A DNA stretch of 64,000 nucleotides from VRUE01 sp040879985 (GTDB taxonomy: Bacteria; Actinomycetota; Thermoleophilia; Solirubrobacterales; 70-9), in assembly GCA_040879985.1 (NCBI GenBank), contig JBBDJH010000013.1, positions 1 through 64,000 of the forward strand, written 5' to 3'. The first letter of the stretch is position 1. The number at the start of each line of letters is the position of its first letter. Both the position numbers and the translations under genes were made by a program. Under the pieces are notes generated by a model. It was not told the origin of the DNA. It ran no database searches and was given only the letters and a program-made list of their open reading frames with translations. Positions 16,184 through 24,890 of this stretch are shown here, in pieces.

Positions 16184-17313
16184 GCCGCCGTCTGGCCGGC
16201 CGGGTAGGGCGGTGGCTTCTTGGTCTTCTTGATCACCCGCAGCTGGGTCGACGGGTCCCAGAAGTTCGCTTCGTCCTGGCTGTCGATCAGCGCGTCGATC
16301 GGCGTCTTCGGCGCCTCGCCCTCGAGCCAGCCGGAGCGGTTGTCGGGGCGCGGGTTGGCGCCGTTGTCCGGTTGCCGGGCGACGTTCAGGCCGAGCTCCT
16401 CGAACATCGCCCGGTCGTCCTCCGGCTCGGCGCCGAGGGTGGTCAGGAAGTTGCCCATCATCACCCCGTTGAGGCCCGCCTTGACCGCCAGCGGCTGCAG
16501 CTCGCCGAGGTTCTCGACCCGGCCCCCGCAGAGGCGGAAGAGGGCGCCGGGGATGATCAGGCGGAAGATCGCCACCCACTTGACGACCTCCCAGGGGTCC
16601 ATCAGCGGGCGGTCGCCGAACTTGGTCCCCTCGCGCGGGTTGAGCAGGTTGATCGGCACCGAGTCCGGCTCCAGCTCGGAGAGCTCGAAGGCCATCTCGA
16701 CCCGCTGCCGCGGCGACTCGCCGAGGTTGAGGATGCCGCCGACGCAGGTCTCCAGCCCGGCCTCCTTGACCGCATCGATCGTGCGCAGCCGGCCCTCGTA
16801 GCGGACCGTCGTCGAGACCTCCGGGTAGTAGGAGCGCGAGGACTCGACGTTGTGGTGGACGCGCTGGATGCCGGCCTTGCGCAGCGCCTTCGCCCGCTCG
16901 CCGGACATGTGGCCGATTGAGGCGCAGCGCTTCAGGTTGGTGTGCTCGGAGACCAGTTTCGCCCCGTCGAGGATCTTCTCGAAGTCCTTCTTGGAGAGGC
17001 CCTGGCCCTGGGTGACCATGCAGAAGCGGTGCGCGCCGGCGGCCTCGGCCGCCCGCGCGTGCTCGAGGATCTGCTCGGGCTCCATCATCGCGTGCATCGG
17101 CGTGTCCGCCTCGGCGTAGCGCGACTGGGCGCAGAAGCCGCAGTCCTCGGCGCAGCCGCCCGACTTGGCGTTGACCAGCGAGCACATGTCGGTCGAGTCG
17201 CCGAAGTTCTCCTTGCGCACCGCCCAGGCGCGCTCGACGAGCTCGCCGATCCCCTCATGGTCGCTCAGCTCACCGAGCGCCAGCGCTTCCTCGAACGAGA
17301 TCAGGGCGGACAT
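16180..17313 (-). CDS. bioB: Biotin synthase (radical SAM)
   Basis: 377 residues. The radical-SAM cluster ligands C54, C58 and C61 are in GGCAEDCGFCAQS; CMVTQGQG, KRCASIGHMS, VHHNVESSRSYYPEV and LNPREGTKF are further BioB blocks. It inserts sulfur into dethiobiotin to make biotin and needs two Fe-S clusters. The C-terminal tail after about residue 310 (DNGANPRPDNRSGWLEGE... and a basic end) is longer than in E. coli BioB. First gene of bioB-bioF-bioD. Confidence 0.96.
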   Translation of the reverse strand: MSALISFEEALALGELSDHEGIGELVERAWAVRKENFGDSTDMCSLVNAKSGGCAEDCGFCAQSRYAEADTPMHAMMEPEQILEHARAAEAAGAHRFCMVTQGQGLSKKDFEKILDGAKLVSEHTNLKRCASIGHMSGERAKALRKAGIQRVHHNVESSRSYYPEVSTTVRYEGRLRTIDAVKEAGLETCVGGILNLGESPRQRVEMAFELSELEPDSVPINLLNPREGTKFGDRPLMDPWEVVKWVAIFRLIIPGALFRLCGGRVENLGELQPLAVKAGLNGVMMGNFLTTLGAEPEDDRAMFEELGLNVARQPDNGANPRPDNRSGWLEGEAPKTPIDALIDSQDEANFWDPSTQLRVIKKTKKPPPYPAGQTAA

Positions 17314-17366
17314 CTGCGCGGGAGGCTAGGAACCGCCCCGGACGTTCGCCGCGCGCGCTTCGCCGC

Positions 17367-18842
17367 CTACGAAACAGGTGGTTCGGGAATCAGGCGGGAG
17401 GTGGCCCCGGCGGAGACGCGCACACTGTCGCGGCCCGCCCGCTTCGCCTCGTACATCGCGTTGTCCGCTGCCGAGAGCACCGCGTCGTAGCCGCCCGACT
17501 GCGGTCCGAACGTGGCGATGCCGATGCTGGCGGTGATCGGCGGCGCCGCCTCGCCGGGCAGGGTGTGCAGGCGGATCGCTGCGGCAACGGCCTCGGCGAT
17601 CTCCTCGGCCTCGTCGAGGTCGCAGCGCGGCAGGACGAGCGCGAACTCGTCGCCGCCCAGTCGCGCGACCACGTCGGTTGCCCGCATCCGCCCGTTCAGC
17701 ACCGCCGCGATCTCGGCGATCGTGCGGTCGCCGATCGGGTGCCCGAGTGTGTCGTTGACCTGCTTGAAGTTGTCGAGGTCGAGCATCATCACCGCGCCGA
17801 CGGTCTGCTCGCGGCGGCTGCGGGCGAGCTCGCTGCGCAGGTCTTCCTCGAAGCGGCGCCGGTTCTTCAGCCCGGTCAGCGGGTCCTGGCCAGCCTGGCG
17901 TTTCAGCTCTTGCATCCGCTCGTTGCGGCTCCAGACCAGCACCAGCGCGGCGAGCAGCGCCGCCAGCGAGATGCCGACGACCGCGATCAGGACCGGCAGG
18001 CTGACCCCCGGCCGGTTGGGATCGTGGACGACCAGCAACCAGGTGCGGTCGGCGATCCGCAGCTCCGCGGCGGCGCTCGCGTCGCGGTCGAGGGCGGGGC
18101 CGGCGACGGACCGGTTGCCTTCGACCAGCTGCACGTCGACATCGCCGTCGAGCGCCGCCGAGGCGGCGCCGGCGAGGTCGGCGACGGGGAAGGCCCCGAC
18201 CGCGAAGCCGACCAAGGCGCGGCGGCGCTGCTCCTCGCTGGCGGTGGGCGCGCCGTTGCGGTAGACGGGATGGAAGACGTTGATCCCGGTGCCGCCGATC
18301 GGCAGGTGCATCACCGAAGTCGCTGCCGCCCCGCCCTCGGCGCGGGCGCGCAGCAGGTGGGTGGAGCGGCGGCCGTCGGCGCCGAGGTCGTAGCCCAGCG
18401 GCGGCTCGAGCCCGCTCGCCGAGGCGGCCAGGACGAGTGGGTAGTGGTTCGGACGGGAGCCGGCGGGGCGGAACCCGAGCCGGCTGCGTTCGACGATCCG
18501 GTAGCCGTTTTCCCGCTCGAAACGCGCCCGGCGCGAGGCGGGAACCTCGAGGACGAACCCGGTGGCCGAGAGCGCTCCGGTGTCGAGCAGCGAATCGGCG
18601 ATCACGTCGAACTTGTCCTCGCTGAGCCGGTCGACAGCCTGGTAAAAGGCCGCCGCGCTGGCAAGCTGGCCGACCGAGAGCGCGGCCAGGGCCTCCGCCT
18701 GGCGGGCCGAGCGCTTCGCCTCGCTCTGCTGCACCCGCTCGAAGTTGTCGCGTTCGCGCTCGTGCACGATGAGCGCCAGCCCGACCGAGCCGATCGCGAT
18801 CGCGGCGACGACGGCGAAACCGAGCAGGAAGCGGGGGCGCAT
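17367..18842 (-). CDS. Diguanylate cyclase with CHASE-like extracellular sensor
   Basis: 491 residues from ATG 18842. N-terminal membrane helix (FLLGFAVVAAIAIGSVGLALIV), an extracellular domain of about 250 residues with CHASE-like features (ATGFVLEVPASRRARFERENGY; FHPVYRNG), a second membrane helix (LPVLIAVVGISLAALLAALVLVW), then a GGDEF domain. The active motif GGDEF is intact at residues 396-400 and the inhibitory site RATD lies five residues before it, so the enzyme should make c-di-GMP and be product-inhibited. The CHASE ligand is unknown. It ends 53 bp upstream of bioB on the same strand... that is, it is transcribed before bioB and may read through. Confidence 0.9.
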   Translation of the reverse strand: MRPRFLLGFAVVAAIAIGSVGLALIVHERERDNFERVQQSEAKRSARQAEALAALSVGQLASAAAFYQAVDRLSEDKFDVIADSLLDTGALSATGFVLEVPASRRARFERENGYRIVERSRLGFRPAGSRPNHYPLVLAASASGLEPPLGYDLGADGRRSTHLLRARAEGGAAATSVMHLPIGGTGINVFHPVYRNGAPTASEEQRRRALVGFAVGAFPVADLAGAASAALDGDVDVQLVEGNRSVAGPALDRDASAAAELRIADRTWLLVVHDPNRPGVSLPVLIAVVGISLAALLAALVLVWSRNERMQELKRQAGQDPLTGLKNRRRFEEDLRSELARSRREQTVGAVMMLDLDNFKQVNDTLGHPIGDRTIAEIAAVLNGRMRATDVVARLGGDEFALVLPRCDLDEAEEIAEAVAAAIRLHTLPGEAAPPITASIGIATFGPQSGGYDAVLSAADNAMYEAKRAGRDSVRVSAGATSRLIPEPPVS

Positions 18843-18874
18843 GCCTCTATTGTCGGCCAGGCCCGCCCCCACCA

Positions 18875-19519
18875 TTACTCGGCAGGCACGCTTGCGAGCG
18901 ACTCCCACAGGTACAGCGAGGCGAGGCTGCGGTGGGGGCGCCAGGGCTCGCCGATCTCCAGCACCCGCTGCGGCGCCGGCATCTGCGCCAGCTCGTACTC
19001 AATCTGGATCGCCTTGCGGATGCCGAGGTCGCCGCCGGAGAGCACGTCGGGGCGCTCCAGGTGGAAGAGCAGGAACATCTCGGCGGTCCACTGGCCGAGG
19101 CCGCGCACCGCGACGATCTCCTCGATCACCTCCTCGTCGCCCAGCTCGCCGAGCCGCTCCAGCTCCAGCTCGCCGCTGAGCACGTGGGTGGCGAGGTCGC
19201 GCACGTACTCGACCTTGCGACCGGAGAGGCCGCAGGCGCGCAGATCCTCGTCGCTCGCCTCGAGCAGCTGCTCGGGCGAGGGCGCGGCGCCGCCGAAGAG
19301 GTCGCAGACGCGCCGGTAGATCGTCCGCGCCGCTTTGGTCGAGAGCTGCTGGCCGACGATCGCCCGCAGCAGCGCCCCGTAAGCGTCGGCCGGTCGCTCC
19401 TCGCTGCGCCGCCGCAGCCGCGTCGCCAGGTCGATCTCGCCGATCCGCTCGATCAGCGCCGCCAGCACCGGGTCGGCCGCGGCGAGCGCGGCGGCGGCCC
19501 TGCCGGCCGGGGCGCTCAC
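18875..19519 (-). CDS. DNA-3-methyladenine glycosylase II-like (HhH-GPD)
   Basis: 214 residues. The helix-hairpin-helix and Gly/Pro-Asp signature is VRGLGQWTAEMFLLF followed by DVLSGGDLGIRKA, where the Asp of DLGIRKA is the likely catalytic residue. AIVGQQLSTKAARTIYRR is the usual earlier block. It excises alkylated bases in the first step of base-excision repair. It lacks the N-terminal Ada-like half of E. coli AlkA, so it is a short form. Its start overlaps the stop of the upstream enoyl-CoA hydratase gene by 4 bp. Confidence 0.9.
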   Translation of the reverse strand: MSAPAGRAAAALAAADPVLAALIERIGEIDLATRLRRRSEERPADAYGALLRAIVGQQLSTKAARTIYRRVCDLFGGAAPSPEQLLEASDEDLRACGLSGRKVEYVRDLATHVLSGELELERLGELGDEEVIEEIVAVRGLGQWTAEMFLLFHLERPDVLSGGDLGIRKAIQIEYELAQMPAPQRVLEIGEPWRPHRSLASLYLWESLASVPAE

Positions 19520-20322
19520 TGTCCCGTCCAGCGCGGCTTGCGCTTCGCGGCGAAGGCCTCGACGCCCTCGCGCAGGTCGACGGAGGAGAAGCAGGATTCG
19601 CGCAGGGCGATCAGGCCGGCCTCCTGCTGCGCGCTGAGCACCGGGTTGGCGTTGAGCGTCTCGATCGCCCGCTTGTTGCCGCGCATCGAGAGCGGCGCGT
19701 TGGCGGCGATCCCCTCGGCCAGCGCTACCGCGGCGCCCTCGAGCGCGTCGTCGGTGACCACCTCGTGCACCAGGCCGATCCGCTCGGCCCGCTCGGCCGT
19801 GAAGTTGCGCCCGGTGAGGAAGAGCTCCTTGGTCCGCGCCAAGCCGACCGTGTCGAGGAACTTGCGCAGGCCGGTGTGGCCGTAGACGAGGCCGAGCTTG
19901 GCCGGCGGCATGCCGAGCTTGGCGCCGGCGGCGCAGATCCGTAGGTCGCAGGTGATCGCCAGCTCGAGGCCGCCGCCGAGGCAGTGGCCGTTGATCGCCG
20001 CGACGGTCGGCCAGGGGTGGGCGGCGAGCGCCTCCATCGCGTCGTGGAAGGGGTGGGCGACGAGCGCCTCGGCGTCGCGTTCGAAGGTCTCGCGGGGGAT
20101 CGATGCGAGGTCGTAGCCGGCCGAGAATGCGGGTGGGGCGCCGGTGATCAGCAGGCAGCGGTTCTCGATCCCGCGGTCGAGCCGCGGCAGCGTCTCGGCC
20201 AGCGCGTCGAGGATCTCGTGGTCGAGGGCGTTGCGCCGCTCGGGGTTGGAGATGCGGATGCGGACGACCGCCTCGGCCGGGGAGTCGAGCAGGAGCTTGC
20301 CGCCGGCGAGCCGCTCGTTCAC
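19516..20322 (-). CDS. Enoyl-CoA hydratase/isomerase family protein
   Basis: 268 residues with the crotonase fold. FSAGYDLASI and INGHCLGGGLELAITCDLRI form the oxyanion hole; PPAKLGLVYGHTG follows, where hydratases usually have a Glu, and here the position corresponding to the second catalytic Glu is not obvious. It acts on an acyl-CoA; reaction type uncertain. It follows the biotinyl carrier gene with a 1-bp gap and precedes alkA, in one minus-strand operon. Confidence 0.85.
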   Translation of the reverse strand: MNERLAGGKLLLDSPAEAVVRIRISNPERRNALDHEILDALAETLPRLDRGIENRCLLITGAPPAFSAGYDLASIPRETFERDAEALVAHPFHDAMEALAAHPWPTVAAINGHCLGGGLELAITCDLRICAAGAKLGMPPAKLGLVYGHTGLRKFLDTVGLARTKELFLTGRNFTAERAERIGLVHEVVTDDALEGAAVALAEGIAANAPLSMRGNKRAIETLNANPVLSAQQEAGLIALRESCFSSVDLREGVEAFAAKRKPRWTGQ

Positions 20323-20323
20323 G

Positions 20324-20536
20324 TCACTCCAGGACGACGAGGACGTCGCCTTCGCTGACCGACTGGCCCTCCTCGCAGCGGATCTCCTTGACGGCGCCGT
20401 CGTCCTCGGCCTCGACCGGGATCTCCATCTTCATCGACTCGAGGATGACGACCGTGTCGCCGTCGGAGACCTGGTCGCCGACCGCGACGGTGATTTTCCA
20501 GACGTTGCCGGTGATGTGCGCCTCGATATCCGCCAT
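20324..20536 (-). CDS. Small biotinyl/lipoyl-attachment protein (TB7.3-like biotin carboxyl carrier)
   Basis: 70 residues from ATG 20536: a single biotinyl domain with the attachment motif LESMKMEIPV and the Gly turns typical of the hammerhead fold. Its size and sequence are like the 71-residue mycobacterial biotinylated protein TB7.3 (Rv3221c). It should carry carboxybiotin between a biotin carboxylase and a carboxyltransferase. Neither partner is adjacent; a carboxyltransferase gene lies at 32.2 kb. A longer frame into the palindrome upstream is rejected because the domain begins at MADIEAHI. Confidence 0.88.
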   Translation of the reverse strand: MADIEAHITGNVWKITVAVGDQVSDGDTVVILESMKMEIPVEAEDDGAVKEIRCEEGQSVSEGDVLVVLE

Positions 20537-20558
20537 GGGCCGGGACAATATCCGTTGC

Positions 20559-20603
20559 TCCGGTGTGCCTTTCGAACCCCTGGGGTCCGAAAGGCACACC
20601 GGA
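20559..20603. repeat. 45-nt palindromic element, copy A
   Basis: TCCGGTGTGCCTTTCG pairs with CGAAAGGCACACCGGA, and the inner AACCCC/GGGGTC continues the stem around a single T: 21 of 22 positions pair. It fills the divergent gap between the biotinyl carrier and glycosyltransferase genes. Its right edge plus two bases gives GGAAGG, 4 nt before the glycosyltransferase ATG. Confidence 0.95.
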
Positions 20604-20610
20604 AGGCAGA

Positions 20611-21324
20611 ATGCCCCTCGTGACCGTCGATCGATCCAAGGCGCTGGCAGTGATTGTCGCCGCGCGCGACGAGGCCGATCGGATCGGGGCGACGCTGGCG
20701 GCCCTGCGCGGGGCGCTGCCCGGGGCGGCGCTCTGGGTCGCCGACGACGCCTCGACCGACGGCACGGCGGAGGCGGCGATGGCGGCCGGGGCGCAGGTGG
20801 TCAGCCGCGGGCGCCCGCACGGCAAGGGGACCAACGTGACTGCGGCGGCCGAGGCGGCGCTGAGCGTCGAGGCCGCCCCGGAGCTGGTGCTGCTCTGCGA
20901 CGGCGATCTCGGCGCCTCCGCCGCGGGGCTCGCCGCCCTGGTCGATGCGGTCGAGCGCGGCGAGTGCGACCTCGCCATCGCCGCCTTCAGCCGTAGGGTC
21001 GGCGGCGGCTTCGGCCTCGCGCTCGGCTTCGCCCGCTGGGCGATCCGCCGCCGTTGCGGCCTCGAGACGAGCGCGCCAATCTCCGGCCAGCGCGCGATGA
21101 CCGTGGAGACGCTACGAGCCGCCCTGCCCTTCGCCCGCGGCTACGGGATGGAGATCGGGATGACGATCGACGCCGTCCGCGCCGGCCAGCGCCTGCGCGA
21201 GTACGAGCTCGACCTCGCCCACCGGGCCACCGGTCGCAGCCTCGGCGGGTTCGTCCATCGCGCCCGCCAGCTCGCCGACTTCGCCCGCGTCTACCGTTCG
21301 CGCGACGCCAGACGCGACCGCTAG
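20611..21324 (+). CDS. Family 2 glycosyltransferase
   Basis: 237 residues from ATG 20611. A GT-A fold sugar-nucleotide transferase: VIVAARDEADRIGATLAAL, ADDASTDGTAE, GKGTNVTAAAEAA and the metal-binding LLCDGDLGASAAGL. No membrane helices are evident. The Shine-Dalgarno GGAAGG is supplied by the border of the palindrome just upstream. It resembles dolichyl-phosphate or polyprenyl-phosphate sugar transferases and glucosyl-3-phosphoglycerate synthase relatives; the acceptor is unknown. Confidence 0.8.
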   Translation: MPLVTVDRSKALAVIVAARDEADRIGATLAALRGALPGAALWVADDASTDGTAEAAMAAGAQVVSRGRPHGKGTNVTAAAEAALSVEAAPELVLLCDGDLGASAAGLAALVDAVERGECDLAIAAFSRRVGGGFGLALGFARWAIRRRCGLETSAPISGQRAMTVETLRAALPFARGYGMEIGMTIDAVRAGQRLREYELDLAHRATGRSLGGFVHRARQLADFARVYRSRDARRDR

Positions 21325-21371
21325 GTTGCCGCCGAGGCGACGTCCACTGCCCGTTTGATGGCGACGTCGAG

Positions 21372-22565
21372 TTACCGTCGCGCGTCAAGCGCTTCGGGAA
21401 GATCACCCCAGCTCACGAGCTCTCCCTGGCTTCGCGATTGCGACTCCTCACCGCCGTAGACCACCAGCCGGCGCTTGGCTCGCCACCGCCCGTCGCCGCG
21501 GGCTTCGATCTGCTCCGTGAGGGCGGTGAGGGCGGCGAAGTAGTCGCTCGCCGGAGTTCGTCCCGCCTTCGCCTCGACCAGGGTCAGGTCCACGCCGTTT
21601 TCAATCACGAGATCGACCTCGAGCCTGTCGCGCTCGCGGTAGAAGGAGATCTCGGGTCGTAGGCCCCGATGCCGGTGCCACTTGACGATCTCCGACACGA
21701 CCCACCCCTCGAACATCGCGCCGCGCAAGGGGTGGGTGGCGAGTTGCTCGGGCTTCTCGATGCCGAGCAGGTTCGCGGCGAGGCCGGAGTCGTGGAAATA
21801 CAGTTTCGGCCGCTTCGCCAGGCGCTTGCCGAGGTTGGCGTGAAACGGCGGCAGCTGAAAGACGATGAAGCTCGCTTCGAGCGTCGAGAGCCAGCGCCGT
21901 GCAGTCGGTTGGGAGACACCGCAGTCCGCCGCTAGGGAGACGAGGTTCAGAAGCTGGCCGACACGCCCGGCGCACATCCGCAGAAAGGTGTGGAAGGCGC
22001 CGATGTCGCCAATCGCCAGCAGGCTGCGGACGTCCCGCTCGAGGTAGGTCGCCGTATAGTCGGCGAGCCACTGTGCCGCTGGCAGACCACGATCATGAAT
22101 GCGCGGGTAGCCGCCCCGCCAGAGGACGGTGTCCAGGCTGCGCGTCGCACCGTCGTCGAAGCGGCGCATCTCGGCCAGTTCGAGCGGGAGCAACTCAAGC
22201 AGCGCGGTTCTGCCGGCCAGCGACTGGCTCACTCCCTCCATCAGGGTGAGGTTTTGCGAGCCCGTCAGGACGAAGCGGCCCGGTGTCGGGTCCTCGTCGA
22301 CGATGCCCTGCAGGTAGGAGAGAAGCTCCGGAGCGCGCTGGATCTCGTCGAGGATCGCCCCCTCGGGATATCGAGCCAGAAAGCCAAGCGGATCGTCGCC
22401 GGCGAACTCTCGCTCCGACGGGGTCTCCAGCGATACGTAAGGCCGGTCGGGAAAGGTCATCCGAGCCAGGGTGGTCTTGCCCGATTGGCGCGGCCCCGTC
22501 ACCGTGACCACGGGGTAGCGCGCGGCGCCCGCTTCCACCTGCTCCTGCAAGGTGCGCTGGATCAT
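21372..22565 (-). CDS. AAA ATPase with C-terminal DUF4143 nuclease-like domain
   Basis: 397 residues. N-terminal AAA_14 ATPase: Walker A TGPRQSGKTT, Walker B AILDEIQRAPE, sensor LTGSQNL. The C-terminal DUF4143 part has the PD-(D/E)xK-like pattern FYRERDRLEVDLVIENG...LVEAKAG. Such proteins are scattered, accessory genes with no settled function. It is flanked by housekeeping-type genes and its upstream region is the most AT-rich stretch nearby, so horizontal acquisition is plausible. Confidence 0.88.
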   Translation of the reverse strand: MIQRTLQEQVEAGAARYPVVTVTGPRQSGKTTLARMTFPDRPYVSLETPSEREFAGDDPLGFLARYPEGAILDEIQRAPELLSYLQGIVDEDPTPGRFVLTGSQNLTLMEGVSQSLAGRTALLELLPLELAEMRRFDDGATRSLDTVLWRGGYPRIHDRGLPAAQWLADYTATYLERDVRSLLAIGDIGAFHTFLRMCAGRVGQLLNLVSLAADCGVSQPTARRWLSTLEASFIVFQLPPFHANLGKRLAKRPKLYFHDSGLAANLLGIEKPEQLATHPLRGAMFEGWVVSEIVKWHRHRGLRPEISFYRERDRLEVDLVIENGVDLTLVEAKAGRTPASDYFAALTALTEQIEARGDGRWRAKRRLVVYGGEESQSRSQGELVSWGDLPEALDARR

Positions 22566-22580
22566 TGTTGGACAATAACA

Positions 22581-22597
22581 AAATCAAATATTGATTT
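22581..22597. promoter_or_regulatory. AT-rich palindrome upstream of the DUF4143 ATPase gene
   Basis: AAATCAA and TTGATTT flank ATA, 16 bp before the ATPase start. The surrounding 30 bases are strongly AT-rich in an otherwise GC-rich window. It could be the promoter or operator of the ATPase gene, or of divergent glpK. Confidence 0.4.
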
Positions 22598-22656
22598 AGC
22601 CCATACCCGGTCGCCGACCGAAACACGTCTGAGCGACGCGGCTAGCCTTCCGGTCG

Positions 22657-24099
22657 ATGATCCTCGCGATCGACCAGGGGACCACTGGGACGACCTGCCT
22701 CGTCTTCGACGGAGAGGGGCGGATCGCGGGTCGGGCCTACTCGGAGTTCGAGCAGCACTTCCCGCGGCCCGGTTGGGTCGAGCACGACGCGGGGGAGATC
22801 TGGGCGGTGACGCGGCGGGTCGCGGTCGAGGCGATCGCCGACGCCGGCATCCAGGGCGCCGACCTGGATGCGATCGGGATAACCAACCAGCGCGAGACCG
22901 TCGTCGCCTGGGACCCGGCGACGGGCGAGCCGCTGCACCGGGCGCTCGTCTGGCAGGACCGGCGTACGGCGGCGCGCTGCGAGGAGCTGCGCGAGGCCGG
23001 GCACGAGCCGCTGGTGCGGGAGCGCACCGGGCTGGTCCTCGACCCCTACTTCTCGGCGACCAAGATTGAGTGGTTGCTGCGCGAGGCCGAGCTGCCGGTC
23101 GGCGCGGTCTTCGGCACGATCGACTCCTGGCTGCTCTTCAAGCTGACCGGCCGCCACGCGACCGACTACACCAACGCCTCGCGGACGATGCTGTTTGACA
23201 TCCGCCGCCTCGCCTGGGACGACGAGCTCTGCGCGCTGTTCGGCGTCGACCCCGCGCGGCTGCCCGAGCCGCTGCCCTCCGCCCACGTCTACGGGACCAC
23301 CTCAGAGTTCGGCGGCGAGGTGCCGGTGGCGGGAATCGCCGGCGACCAGCAGGCGGCGCTCTTCGGCCAAGCCTGCCACGCGCCCGGCAGCGCCAAGAAC
23401 ACCTACGGCACCGGCAGCTTCGTCCTGCTCAATACCGGCGGCGAGGCGCCCGACCCCGGCGACGGGCTGCTCGCCACGGTCGCCTGCGCGCCGGGCGAGA
23501 CGGCGGCCTACGCGCTCGAGGCCTCGATCTTCGTCACCGGCGCCGCCGTGCAGTGGCTGCGCGACGGCCTCGCCATCATCGAGGACGCGGGGGAGAGTGA
23601 GAGGCTCGCCGCCTCGCTGGAGGGCAACGACGGCGTCTACTTCGTCCCGGCCCTGACCGGCCTCGGCGCGCCCCACTGGGACCCCTATGCGCGCGGCGCG
23701 ATCGTCGGCCTCACCCGCGGCAGCGGCCGCGCCCATCTGGCGCGGGCGGCCCTGGAGGCGATCGCCTACCAGACGGTCGACGCGGTGCGGGCCGAGGAGG
23801 CGGCCTGCGGCGAGGAGTTGAGCGAGCTCAAAGCCGACGGCGGCGCGACGGTCAACCGCTGGCTGATGCAGTTCCAGGCCGACGTGCTCGGCGCGCCGGT
23901 GGTCGTCCCGGAGATCGCCGAGACGACCGCGCTCGGCGCCGCCTACCTTGCCGGGATCGCCACCGGGCGCTGGAGCGCGGCGCAGGTCGGCGAGATGTGG
24001 CGTGAGGCGGCTCGTTATGAGCCGCGGATGGGCGCGTACGAGCGCGAGGCATTGCTGGCCGAGTGGCGCCGCGCCCTGGCCGGCGTAACCGCTGGCTGA
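22657..24099 (+). CDS. glpK: Glycerol kinase
   Basis: 480 residues. FGGY-family kinase that makes glycerol 3-phosphate from glycerol and ATP. N-terminal AIDQGTTGTTCLVFD, then GITNQRETVVAWD, ALVWQDRRT and KIEWLL; the C-terminal half has GTGSFVLLNTGG, PALTGLGAPHWDPYARG and DGGATVNRWLMQFQAD. All blocks are intact. The next gene, 47 bp downstream, is a plsC-type acyltransferase, so the pair may feed glycerol 3-phosphate into phospholipid. Confidence 0.95.
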   Translation: MILAIDQGTTGTTCLVFDGEGRIAGRAYSEFEQHFPRPGWVEHDAGEIWAVTRRVAVEAIADAGIQGADLDAIGITNQRETVVAWDPATGEPLHRALVWQDRRTAARCEELREAGHEPLVRERTGLVLDPYFSATKIEWLLREAELPVGAVFGTIDSWLLFKLTGRHATDYTNASRTMLFDIRRLAWDDELCALFGVDPARLPEPLPSAHVYGTTSEFGGEVPVAGIAGDQQAALFGQACHAPGSAKNTYGTGSFVLLNTGGEAPDPGDGLLATVACAPGETAAYALEASIFVTGAAVQWLRDGLAIIEDAGESERLAASLEGNDGVYFVPALTGLGAPHWDPYARGAIVGLTRGSGRAHLARAALEAIAYQTVDAVRAEEAACGEELSELKADGGATVNRWLMQFQADVLGAPVVVPEIAETTALGAAYLAGIATGRWSAAQVGEMWREAARYEPRMGAYEREALLAEWRRALAGVTAG

Positions 24100-24115
24100 A
24101 CGGGGGGTACGCAGG

Positions 24116-24137
24116 GCGACGACCCTGCGGTCGTCGC
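24116..24137 (+). terminator. Hairpin between glpK and plsC
   Basis: GCGACGACC and GGTCGTCGC pair around CTGC, with a partial outer pairing of GGGGGT and ACCCCC. It ends 9 nt before the plsC start, so it could weaken read-through or mask the ribosome-binding region. Confidence 0.35.
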
Positions 24138-24146
24138 ACCCCCGCC

Positions 24147-24890
24147 ATGCCAGACATCAAGCCACAGGTCTACAAGGACGACCGCCCCGCCGAGTACTTC
24201 GACCAGTTCCACGCGGCGGCGCGCCGGGGGGTCGGCTGGACCTACACCTTCGTCCGCCTGATCGTCTCGCTGCCGACCCTGCTGATCTGGCGCGTGCGGG
24301 CGATCGACCGCGGCAACGTGCCCAAGGACGGCCCGCTGATCCTCGCCCCCAATCACTTCAGCCAGATGGACCACTTCTTCATCGGGCTCTACCTGCGGCG
24401 GAAGATCCGCTTCATGGCCAAATCGCAGATGTTCGGCCCGCGCCTGCTCACCTACATCTACAAGCACGGCGGGGTGATCCCGATCCGCCGCGGCCACCGC
24501 GACGAGGAGGCGTTCACGACCGCCTTCACCGTCCTCGACCAGGACGGCATGCTGCTGATCTACCCCGAGGCCGGCCGTTCGCGCAGCGGCGAGCTGGGTG
24601 AGCCGAAACCGGGGATCGGGCGGATCGCGCTGGAATCGGGCGCGCCCGTCGTCCCGATCGCGATCTACGGCTCGGCCGCCGTGCGGCGCTGGAAGCGCTT
24701 CCGCTTCCCCCGCGTCACCGTCCAGTACGGCGAGCCGATCTCCTTCCCGCGCGAGGACGCGCCGAGCCGCGAGCGCCAGCTCGAGGTCGCGACCGAGGTC
24801 TTCGGCCGGGTGCGCGAGATGTACGCGGGGCTGGTTACTCGTAACGGTCGCCGAGCTTCGCGTAGAAGCTCGGATCGTGCCCCGGCGTGA
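24147..24890 (+). CDS. plsC: 1-acyl-sn-glycerol-3-phosphate acyltransferase (PlsC family)
   Basis: 247 residues from ATG 24147. The acyltransferase motifs are NHFSQMD (HxxxxD), GGVIPIRRG and IYPEAGRSRSGELGEPKPG, and VVPIAIYGS. An N-terminal hydrophobic stretch (FVRLIVSLPTLLIW) places it at the membrane. It acylates lysophosphatidic acid or a related acceptor. Its 3' end overlaps the convergent metallo-hydrolase gene by 56 bp, where the C-terminus becomes Arg/Ser-rich and probably unstructured. Confidence 0.87.
   Translation: MPDIKPQVYKDDRPAEYFDQFHAAARRGVGWTYTFVRLIVSLPTLLIWRVRAIDRGNVPKDGPLILAPNHFSQMDHFFIGLYLRRKIRFMAKSQMFGPRLLTYIYKHGGVIPIRRGHRDEEAFTTAFTVLDQDGMLLIYPEAGRSRSGELGEPKPGIGRIALESGAPVVPIAIYGSAAVRRWKRFRFPRVTVQYGEPISFPREDAPSRERQLEVATEVFGRVREMYAGLVTRNGRRASRRSSDRAPA

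Noticed and set aside
16184..17185. Upstream extension of the bioF frame by 334 codons
   Set aside because: It is the shifted-frame reading of bioB; BioF begins at MTDVAERL with ATGA coupling.
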